Positions 1-5,520 of a stretch of 7,565 nt of DNA are shown here, piece by piece. The notes beneath the pieces were generated by a model. That model saw nothing but the letters and a program-made list of their open reading frames with translations, did not search any database and was not told the DNA's origin. Source of the DNA: Candidatus Firestoneibacteriota bacterium (lineage in GTDB: Bacteria; Oederibacteriota; JAAXVQ01). Positions within the stretch are counted from its first letter, which is position 1. Every line of letters starts with the position of its first letter. The stretch lies in the NCBI GenBank assembly GCA_013335425.1, contig JAAXVQ010000086.1, positions 1 to 7,565 on the forward strand, in the 5' to 3' direction. A program made the position numbers and the translations under genes.

Positions 1-321
1 GGTCCATTTCCCCACCCGTTCGAACCAGGCGTGCACCTGTTCCACGCGACCCCGGGTCAACCCAACCCGGGGGCCGAAACGATGCAGCAAGTAGAGCCCG
101 AACGTATGCCCCAGCAGATAGCTCACGCTCATGCCGACGGCGCTGCCGAGAAAGGCTGCCAGCAGAACGGGGATTAATTCCAGCTTGTGTTGGTGCACTA
201 AAAATCCCAAAAAAACCAGGGTGCTTTCGTCCGGAATGGGCAACCCGATGATGCCCAGAGCCAAGAGCCCGAAAATTCCCAGATATTTGTAATGCAGGAT
301 CCAAACCAGTATGGGTTCCAC
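1..321 (-). CDS. DedA/VTT-family membrane protein, 3'-truncated by window edge
   Basis: The first 107 residues of an inner-membrane protein are visible; the frame is open to position 1, so the C-terminal part is outside. Seen: a hydrophobic segment at about residues 13-28 runs into the motif GLPIPDE (residues 26-32), then a second hydrophobic stretch at about 50-78 contains G-S-A-V-G and Y-L-L-G-H. The pairing of a Gly-Pro-Ile-Pro-(D)-E re-entrant motif with a GxxxG...YxxG segment is the known signature of the DedA (SNARE-associated/VTT) family. Members move lipids such as undecaprenyl phosphate across the membrane or support envelope homeostasis. The GTG start was chosen because AGAAGG lies about 7 nt upstream, inside the last codons of the preceding gene, and the stop of that gene is only 3 nt before it. 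This suggests translational coupling to yqeK. The family call is fairly firm; the specific lipid is unknown. Confidence 0.85.
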   Translation of the reverse strand, partial: MEPILVWILHYKYLGIFGLLALGIIGLPIPDESTLVFLGFLVHQHKLELIPVLLAAFLGSAVGMSVSYLLGHTFGLYLLHRFGPRVGLTRGRVEQVHAWFERVGKWT

Positions 322-324
322 GGC

Positions 325-918
325 TTACCTTCTTCTTTTCGCCAGGGAGGCAAGCAAGGCCCGGGAGCGGGGATGAACCCCGGACCCTTGAGCCCGCAAA
401 TAAGCGTGCTTACCCCTCACCACGACAGCGACGGCCGCATCCAAATCTTTTTCCGCCAGGCGGCGCAAAACCGCGGCGGCGGCAAAGCCGCGGCGCGGTT
501 CGGCATAATCCGCCACAAAAATAATTTTATCCAAAGTCCGCATATTCGGCCAGCCGGTCGTGTGCAGGGCCACGGCCCGCAGAATGCCCGTGTCGCGTAC
601 GCCGTAACGCCGCCGGGCCAGCAGGGCGGCCGCCGGAGCATGCCAAAGGGCGCTGTGCCGGTTCCGGGTAATCGGGTCCCAGGTGCGCCCCCGGTATCCG
701 CGCAAGAGCGCGCGCTGGCCGTCCAAGGTCAAGGCCCGGGCGGCATCATGCAGCAGCCCGGCGGCAAAAGCGCGCTCCGGGTTCACACCCCAGCACCTTC
801 CCAAGCGTTCGGCCAGGCGCGCCACGGAGAGCGAGTGCCTCCACCGCCGGGAAGGAAGATCCGCTTTGATTTTTTCAGTCAGGAAATCCCGCAACCCGCG
901 GGAAAGGTCAGCGGCCAA
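325..918 (-). CDS. yqeK: YqeK-type HD-domain Ap4A (bis-nucleosyl tetraphosphate) hydrolase
   Basis: A 197-aa soluble cytoplasmic protein of the usual YqeK size. The metal-binding HD ligands appear in order: H28 in RRWRHSLSVA, H57-D58 in AGLLHDAAR, H93 in LWHAPAA, H119 in VALHTTG and D137 in FVADYAEP. The stretch HTTG...M-TLDKIIFVAD-AEPRRGF (119-145) is highly characteristic of YqeK. Characterised family members cut Ap4A symmetrically into two ADP using an Fe-loaded HD site; that role is carried over from the family. The start is uncertain. The longest frame begins with TTG at 918, overlapping the end of the upstream small gene by 11 nt with no clear Shine-Dalgarno. A later TTG (residue 9) or CTG (residue 13) would still leave all ligands intact. 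The common neighbours nadD and rsfS are absent here; instead it sits between a tiny membrane protein and a DedA gene. Confidence 0.9.
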   Translation of the reverse strand: MAADLSRGLRDFLTEKIKADLPSRRWRHSLSVARLAERLGRCWGVNPERAFAAGLLHDAARALTLDGQRALLRGYRGRTWDPITRNRHSALWHAPAAALLARRRYGVRDTGILRAVALHTTGWPNMRTLDKIIFVADYAEPRRGFAAAAVLRRLAEKDLDAAVAVVVRGKHAYLRAQGSGVHPRSRALLASLAKRRR

Positions 919-1087
919 GGGTAAGCCAAGCCAAGGCCATCAGAATGATGCCGGCGGCCACCCAGATGAAAACGGTTTTGATCATTTCCCCGGCCGAGCC
1001 GGGAATCGATCTGAGCCGGGCCGCGTGTTCGGTCATGTCCAATTCCTGCACGGCCTTGTGTTTGCTTTTATTGGCTTTGCGCGCCAT
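908..1087 (-). CDS. Small single-pass membrane protein, 59 aa, unknown function
   Basis: A short frame beginning ATG at 1087, with a strong Shine-Dalgarno (CAGGGGGA, about 5 nt before the ATG). The N-terminus is very basic (MARKANKSKHK), followed by a short amphipathic stretch (LDMTEHAARLRSIPG). One hydrophobic helix spans about residues 38-57 (VFIWVAAGIILMALAWL) and ends three residues before the stop. The positive-inside rule predicts a cytoplasmic N-terminus with the C-terminus at the outer face. Its stop overlaps the TTG start of yqeK, so the two are probably translated from the same mRNA. I recognise no family. Support rests on the strong ribosome-binding site, the coherent basic-plus-helix composition and the exact tiling between neighbours; the antisense frame through the same bases has no recognisable content. 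Confidence 0.65.
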   Translation of the reverse strand: MARKANKSKHKAVQELDMTEHAARLRSIPGSAGEMIKTVFIWVAAGIILMALAWLTLGR

Positions 1088-1199
1088 ATCGTCCCCCTGA
1101 AATTTATTGACGTTTCCCGCGGCGGCTGTGAGCGCCAGGCCGCCTTCAGACCGTTTTACGGGCCCTGCGTTTTTTCCGGCTTAAACGCCCGAACCGGCA
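1088..1199. other. Intergenic gap after the transporter operon, no gene seen
   Basis: These 112 nt separate the MalG-type gene from the small membrane-protein gene. No convincing sigma70 promoter and no hairpin followed by a U-run is visible in the direction of transcription. One weak 6-bp hairpin (1176-1197) is followed by A residues, and GGCGGC/GCCGCC arms leave a 12-nt loop without a T tract. Whether the left-hand genes are part of the transporter transcript or have their own promoter cannot be decided. Confidence 0.5.
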
Positions 1200-2084
1200 C
1201 TATCCCTGCATGCCCGTGAAGACCACGCCGCGCACAATATACTTGTGGAACGCCAAGTAGATAAAAATGGTCGGCAGGGTGGTCAGCGTTACCACCGCCA
1301 TGACCACGTTCCAGGGCTCTCCGGCCTCCACCATTTTATTGACGCCCAGCATCAGGGTATAAAGTTTGGGGTCGTTGAGCACGATCAAAGGCCAGAAAAA
1401 CGAATTCCAGGTGGTGATGAAGGAAAAAATGCCCAAGACCGTGAAAATCGGCGCCGAGACGGGCAGTACGATCCTGCGAAAAATCATCCACTCGGAGCAT
1501 CCGTCCAAGCGCGCCGCGTCGATGAGATCGTCGGGCAGGCGCTCAAAAAAGCTCTTCATGATAAGGATGTTGAAGGCCGAAACCACCGTCGGCAAGATCA
1601 AGCCCCAGTAGGTCGAGATCAGGTTGGTATGCGGCAGGCTGGCGGCCGGAAATTCCTTCATGACCAAGTAGAGCGGAATCAACAAACTCTCCGCCGGAAT
1701 CATCAGCGTGGATAAAAACAGGATCAGCAGGAATTTCCCCAAGGGCGGACGGAGTTTGGCAAAGGCATAGGCCGCCAGGGAGGAAAGCACCAACTGGCCG
1801 GCCACCACCCCGGTGCAATAAATCACCGAGTTGAATATGTAAGTTGCAAACGGCACATGCAGCCACGCAATTTTATAGGAACTGAAATCCAAAGTGCCGT
1901 AAAACCACTTCGGCGGCCAGGAAAACAGGGCTTGGGCCGGCGCCAGGGACGTGGCCACCATCCATAAAAACGGCACGACCATGACCGCGGCGCATATCAC
2001 CATAACGGTAACGGCCAGAACCATGAAGATTTTCACGCCGGTGTTGCGCCGGTCGCTGGGCGAGAGCAGGGTGCGGTGTTCCAT
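1200..2084 (-). CDS. MalG-type carbohydrate ABC transporter permease (CUT1 family)
   Basis: A 294-aa inner-membrane permease of the usual length for this class. About six hydrophobic helices are visible, near residues 19-40, 80-108, 118-142, 155-177, 210-232 and 260-280. The cytoplasmic EAA loop, which docks on the nucleotide-binding subunit, lies at 189-208 and reads DAARLDGCSEWMIFRRIVLP, a good match to the EAA---G---------I-LP consensus. The C-terminus ends KYIVRGVVFTGMQG, close to the typical G-hh-GA-KG tail of MalG/LacG proteins. Family knowledge says it forms the channel as a heterodimer with the MalF-type subunit just upstream. The ATG at 2084 has a strong ribosome-binding site (GGAAGGAG) inside the end of that gene, and only 3 nt separate the two frames, so equal expression through coupling is likely. 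Sugar or glycoside uptake is the family expectation; the substrate is unknown. Confidence 0.94.
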   Translation of the reverse strand: MEHRTLLSPSDRRNTGVKIFMVLAVTVMVICAAVMVVPFLWMVATSLAPAQALFSWPPKWFYGTLDFSSYKIAWLHVPFATYIFNSVIYCTGVVAGQLVLSSLAAYAFAKLRPPLGKFLLILFLSTLMIPAESLLIPLYLVMKEFPAASLPHTNLISTYWGLILPTVVSAFNILIMKSFFERLPDDLIDAARLDGCSEWMIFRRIVLPVSAPIFTVLGIFSFITTWNSFFWPLIVLNDPKLYTLMLGVNKMVEAGEPWNVVMAVVTLTTLPTIFIYLAFHKYIVRGVVFTGMQG

Positions 2085-2087
2085 GGG

Positions 2088-3830
2088 CTAGTCTCCTTCC
2101 GGTCCCAGGCGGCGCAGCCTGAAAACCGTGATTACCAGCAACATCAGCAGCAGCACGAAGGAAAGCGCGGACGCATAACCGATGTCCATGTAGAAAAACG
2201 CCTGTTTGTAAATATAGGTGGCAATGACCTCCGTGGCATTCATGGGGCCGCCGTTGGTCAGAATGAACACTTCCGTGAAAATTTGCAGCGTGTTGATCAC
2301 CGTGATAAGGAACATCACGCCCGTGACCGCCCGGATGGAAGGCAGCGTAATGTGTCTTATCTTCCCCCAGATGCCGGCGCCGTCGAGTTCGGCTTCCTCA
2401 TAAAGCGTTTCATCGATGCTCGCGAGCGCCGCCGAATAGATCAGGATCGCCCAGCCCGTGTTTTTCCAGATATACAGCAGCACCACCGAAAGCAGCGCCA
2501 ATTGCGGCGAGGTCAGCCAGCCGATGTGGGGATTTCCGCCCAGCAGGGAAATCAGGGCATTCACCAGCCCGAAGCCTTGGTCAAAGAGCCATTTCCATAA
2601 AATGGCGGCGGGCACCGTGGGCATGAGAAACGGCAGGAAAAAGAGAAATTTCAGCGCACCCTTCCCCCAGCGAAGTTCGTTGAGCAGAATCGAGAGCAAA
2701 ATCGGCAGCCAAAAACCCAACCCCAGGGCCAGGATACAAAAACCGCCGGCATGCATGAGGGTGCTCCAAAAAACCTCGTCATGAAAGGCCCGCGCATAGT
2801 TCGCAAAGCCCACAAAGGTCGACGTGCCCAAGGGCGCATAATTGTAAAGGGAGATGATGAATCCCTTGATCATGGGGTACCAGGAAAAGAGCGAGAACCC
2901 CAAAAACGCCGGGAGTAAAAAGAGCAACGCCGCCTTGGAAGCCCGCCGAACCCGGGTTTTCATCAACCGGTCCAGGGAAAAGCCCAAATCGATTTTATCC
3001 TTGGGCGGTTTGAAGGTGATCGGGGGCGTGGGAACCGCCAATTTCGGCATTTTGGGTTTGCGCAGGGGGGGCCGTTGCCAACGAACCGAACGCCGTTGGC
3101 GGCGCAATTCTTCATGGGTGGGCGGAAGCGCCGCAACCGCCGTGGGCATTGCCGGAACGGGTGCTGCCGGCACGCCGGGAACGCCCGCAGGTTCAGGGGA
3201 CCGCACGGGCTCGGAAGACCGTACGGGTTCGGGGACCGGGGTGCGGGGTACTTCGGGAACCGAAAGCGCCGCCGTCCAATCCACCACCGGCACTTCCGGA
3301 CGCGAGGCTTCCAGCACCTGATCGCTGGGTATGTCCTGCAAGAGCTCTTCGGGCACGGTAAAATCGGCACCCGGAAGCGCGGCCCCAGCTTGTTCGACCA
3401 AGCGTGAAACGCCCGTCTGCTTCCAACCCGCTCCGGCCGGTTCCGCCGGTACCTGGGGCGACGCTTCCTCCCAGGCGGGTTTGGGCTCCACCACCGGGGG
3501 CATGACCACGCCGGCGGCCGCCATACGGGCCGAACGCGGAATGATATCCCCGCCGCTTTCCCCGGAGGGGCCGGAAAAATCATCCAGCGCCTCGTCGCGT
3601 GTGACGATGGAGTCCTCGATTTTGTCCCGATGAAACTCCTTGGCGTACTTTTTGGCCGCGGCCACGGGTGACGAAAGGCGCGGCGACTCCTCCGGAACCG
3701 CTTCGGGCGTAGGCGCAATCTGCTCGTCGACCAGCGAACTCAACAGATCGTTCATCTGATCGTCGGTCTGGTTGGAGAGCAAACGATCGAAAAAATCCGT
3801 GGGCAAGCGCTTACGTCGCGGTGCAGGCAT
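2088..3830 (-). CDS. MalF-type carbohydrate ABC permease with long disordered N-terminal extension
   Basis: A 580-aa inner-membrane permease, about twice the roughly 290-310 aa usual for CUT1 MalF-type proteins. Residues about 300-572 form the normal domain. Hydrophobic helices lie near 300-319, 357-383, 392-416, 444-469, 502-524 and 555-572, and the EAA loop EEAELDGAGIWGKIRHITLP spans 478-497. The preceding 295 or so residues have no membrane segment. They start with a basic patch and an amphipathic acidic/Leu-rich helix (about 8-37), continue as Pro/Glu/Ala/Val-rich low-complexity sequence with a tandem EPVRSS-EPVRSP unit (201-212), and end in a strongly basic linker (about 240-276). This part should be cytoplasmic, unlike E. 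coli MalF, whose extra mass is a periplasmic loop. The ATG at 3830 was chosen over an in-frame TTG at 3863 because AAGGAG precedes the ATG by 6 nt, while the TTG lies in the loop of a hairpin. The gene is co-transcribed with the binding protein and the partner permease. Confidence 0.92.
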   Translation of the reverse strand: MPAPRRKRLPTDFFDRLLSNQTDDQMNDLLSSLVDEQIAPTPEAVPEESPRLSSPVAAAKKYAKEFHRDKIEDSIVTRDEALDDFSGPSGESGGDIIPRSARMAAAGVVMPPVVEPKPAWEEASPQVPAEPAGAGWKQTGVSRLVEQAGAALPGADFTVPEELLQDIPSDQVLEASRPEVPVVDWTAALSVPEVPRTPVPEPVRSSEPVRSPEPAGVPGVPAAPVPAMPTAVAALPPTHEELRRQRRSVRWQRPPLRKPKMPKLAVPTPPITFKPPKDKIDLGFSLDRLMKTRVRRASKAALLFLLPAFLGFSLFSWYPMIKGFIISLYNYAPLGTSTFVGFANYARAFHDEVFWSTLMHAGGFCILALGLGFWLPILLSILLNELRWGKGALKFLFFLPFLMPTVPAAILWKWLFDQGFGLVNALISLLGGNPHIGWLTSPQLALLSVVLLYIWKNTGWAILIYSAALASIDETLYEEAELDGAGIWGKIRHITLPSIRAVTGVMFLITVINTLQIFTEVFILTNGGPMNATEVIATYIYKQAFFYMDIGYASALSFVLLLMLLVITVFRLRRLGPEGD

Positions 3831-3851
3831 ACCCTTCTCCTTGAAAGCATG

Positions 3852-3871
3852 GTCCGGCCGCAAGACCGGAC
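3852..3871 (-). repeat. Strong intergenic hairpin between binding-protein and permease genes
   Basis: In the transcribed strand GTCCGGTC-TTGC-GGCCGGAC folds into an 8-bp stem with a 4-nt loop. One pair is G-U in the mRNA but a mismatch in the opposite strand, so the fold favours the sense transcript. It fills most of the 55-nt gap, starting 14 nt after the binding-protein stop codon and ending 21 nt before the permease ATG, just ahead of the permease Shine-Dalgarno. There is no U-run, so it is unlikely to be a full terminator. By analogy with the stem-loops between malE and malF in enteric bacteria, a role in protecting the upstream message and setting a high binding-protein:permease ratio is plausible but inferred. 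Confidence 0.6.
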
Positions 3872-3885
3872 AGATCCCTGCGGGC

Positions 3886-5283
3886 TTAGCGGCCGGGCGC
3901 GACGGCCGCCGCGGTCGTGTTGCCGCCGGAAACCGGGTTGGGCGCTTCTGCGGTTTCCTCGACAGGCGCTTCCCCGGTATGTAAAAAACGTTCGTTCACG
4001 CGCCGGTTAAACGCCCCCAACGCGGTTTTCAAATTCAAGGTTTTATCGATGAACACCGCTTGCAGCGGTTCGTTGTCCAAAGCGTCCTTAATCAGCGGCC
4101 ACTCCGGCAAATGCGGTTCATTGCGCACGTGCTGCAATTCTTCCTTGACCATCGCAAATTCCGGCATGTTCAGCAGGTTGGTGGAAGCGGAAAAGGCGCC
4201 CGGAAAAATCGTCATGCCCATTTCGTTCATGCGCACCCACTTCCAAAGCTGATTGGCCGGGGAAAGTTCAAAACGGATGTATTTCCAGGCCGCGTCCCGT
4301 TTCTTTTTGGAAATCGAAGCGTTGATGATGAACACCTCGCCGCCGGCGTGCGAAGCCTGCAGACCCTGCGGCCCGGCCGGCAGCGGGGCAATGCCCGTAT
4401 CCTTAAAGTCAAGCCCGTACTTGTTGATCAACGTCGGCAGCTGCATGGCCACCCCCGGCATCATGCCGACCCTGCCCAGGGCGAACATTTGAGCCACGTC
4501 CTCGGCACTGGTCAAGGCATTGGGGGGCAGGACTTTGTACTTCCATTTAAGGTCGTGCCAGTATTGCAGCGCGCCCAAAACGGCCGGAGAATCCAAGCGG
4601 GCGTGCCATTGCCCTTGCCGGTCCTGGGTGACCAGATCCCCTCCGTTCTGCCAGACAAAATCCATAAAGGTCCAGGTGTTGGGGGCCAACCCCAAGCCAT
4701 ACTGCCCCAAAGCGGGTTTGGTCAGGCGCCGGGCGGCGTCGGCCAACTCCGCCCAGGTTTGGGGCGGGCGCTCGGGGTCCAAGCCCGCCCTCCGGAACAA
4801 ATCCTTGCGAAAAAACAGAACCATGAAATAAGTGTCGCGCGGAATGCCGTAGGTCTTGTTCCCCATCTTGGTGGGTTCCCATACGATGGGCGGAATGTAA
4901 TCCTTCTGATCCCAAGACTGGATGTATTCGTCCATGGGCGCCACGAAATTCTGGCGGGCGAGCGTCGGGAGCATGCCGATCCAAACGTGCATCAAATCCG
5001 GCCCCTTGCCGCCGGCCATGGCCGTGACGAAGTCCTGGGGCAGAAACTCCCTCTCCACGCCCTTGATTTTAATGCCGGGATTTTCCTGCTCGAAGCGCAG
5101 AATCGTTTCCTTCCAGATCTGCAATTCCTTGACCTGCCGGGAAGACGGCTTGTTCCAAACCTCCAACACCAGCCCGTCGCCGGGGGCGTCGCTGGAAACC
5201 ATGTAATAATTCTGCAGCCAGACAACCAGCATGAAGGCGGCCAGGACAATTAAGAAGACGATGCCTGCGATTTTCCTCAGCAT
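3886..5283 (-). CDS. Extracellular solute-binding protein (family 1, MalE-like), N-terminally membrane-anchored
   Basis: A 465-aa sugar-type substrate-binding protein for the ABC importer encoded directly downstream. A hydrophobic segment at residues 5-23 follows a short basic start (MLRK). There is no lipobox cysteine and no obvious signal peptidase I site, so it may stay tethered to the inner membrane. The fold signature is typical: LVLEVWN (38-44) as first strand, ILRFEQENPGIKIKG (61-75), the GGKGPDLMHVW stretch (91-101) and FVAPMDEYI (113-121). Further on come YGIPRDTYFMVLFFRKDLFRRAGLD (145-169), TWAEL (176-180), a GRVGMMPG segment (270-277) and an Aromatic/Trp-rich lobe. These match family 1 proteins such as MalE. 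The tail from about 437 is Ala/Pro/Thr/Gly-rich and looks unstructured. The ATG at 5283 has GGAG 8 nt upstream. It is the first gene after a strong promoter. The substrate cannot be told from sequence alone. Confidence 0.92.
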   Translation of the reverse strand: MLRKIAGIVFLIVLAAFMLVVWLQNYYMVSSDAPGDGLVLEVWNKPSSRQVKELQIWKETILRFEQENPGIKIKGVEREFLPQDFVTAMAGGKGPDLMHVWIGMLPTLARQNFVAPMDEYIQSWDQKDYIPPIVWEPTKMGNKTYGIPRDTYFMVLFFRKDLFRRAGLDPERPPQTWAELADAARRLTKPALGQYGLGLAPNTWTFMDFVWQNGGDLVTQDRQGQWHARLDSPAVLGALQYWHDLKWKYKVLPPNALTSAEDVAQMFALGRVGMMPGVAMQLPTLINKYGLDFKDTGIAPLPAGPQGLQASHAGGEVFIINASISKKKRDAAWKYIRFELSPANQLWKWVRMNEMGMTIFPGAFSASTNLLNMPEFAMVKEELQHVRNEPHLPEWPLIKDALDNEPLQAVFIDKTLNLKTALGAFNRRVNERFLHTGEAPVEETAEAPNPVSGGNTTAAAVAPGR

Positions 5284-5472
5284 CCAGAAAACTCCGCTTA
5301 CCTAAGTGATGGCTGTCCGTGCGGGCCCAACCGCAGGGGGCGGCCGTTCCCGCACGCCCCCTCCCGGTCAAAGTCTCGCCGGGAAGGGAATTCCACTTTA
5401 ATTTTAAAACGATAATACCTTGGCGCCCATGGATCCGCTACCGCTCGCGGCAGGGCGATTCATTACCCGACC
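5284..5472 (-). promoter_or_regulatory. Structured 5' leader of the ABC transporter operon, about 190 nt
   Basis: This is the stretch between the predicted transcription start (about 5470-5473) and the binding-protein ATG. It contains three GC-rich hairpins in the mRNA. D (5358-5388) has 10-bp arms CCCTTCCCGG/CCGGGAGGGG with one G-U pair and an 11-nt loop. A (5335-5362) has arms AGGGGGCG/CGCCCCCT, 8 bp. B (5318-5356) has arms CGTGCGGG/CCCGCACG, 8 bp, with a small nested stem inside. D and B can coexist, whereas A excludes both. No U-run follows any of them, and the Shine-Dalgarno near 5292-5295 is left outside. A 19-codon frame (5404-5463, minus) ends 15 nt before hairpin D. I recognise no known riboswitch class. 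Confidence 0.5.
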
Positions 5473-5477
5473 TCGTG

Positions 5478-5506
5478 ATCATACAAGCCCGATTGGGGAA
5501 TGTCAA
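5478..5506 (-). promoter_or_regulatory. Sigma70-type promoter for the ABC transporter operon
   Basis: On the minus strand TTGACA (5506-5501) is a perfect -35 box. It is followed by an exactly 17-nt spacer and TATGAT (5483-5478), one mismatch from TATAAT, with TG two bases upstream of the -10 box partly matching an extended -10. Transcription would start near 5470-5473. The -35 lies 14 nt beyond the stop codon of the envelope gene, so there is no room for a separate terminator; read-through from that gene may also feed the operon. Imperfect inverted arms CTTGT/ACGAG flank the -10 box and could be part of an operator, but this is weak. Confidence 0.85.
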
Positions 5507-5520
5507 GCAGACGCCCGCGG

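Noticed and set aside
1176..1197. Hairpin CCGGTT/AGCCGG as a terminator behind the MalG-type gene
   Set aside because: Only 6 bp with a wobble and a 10-nt loop, and the transcript continues with A residues instead of U.
683..1219. 178-codon plus-strand frame spanning yqeK and the small gene
   Set aside because: Arg/Ala/Gly-rich shadow over a well-supported HD-domain gene, with no motif of its own.
3831..3863. Upstream TTG at 3863 as the start of the MalF-type permease
   Set aside because: It falls in the loop of the intergenic hairpin and has no ribosome-binding site, whereas the ATG at 3830 has AAGGAG at ideal spacing.
4060..5253. 397-codon plus-strand open frame opposite the solute-binding protein
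   Set aside because: The opposite strand encodes a textbook family 1 binding protein; the plus product has shadow-like composition and no motif.
5422..5436. Imperfect inverted repeat CCATGG-GCG-CCAAGG in the leader as an operator
   Set aside because: One mismatch in 6-bp arms and no match to an operator I know; it is too short to separate from chance.
5412..5440. Second promoter with TATTAT as -10 in the leader
   Set aside because: The hexamer 17 nt upstream is TAGCGG, which has no resemblance to a -35 box.
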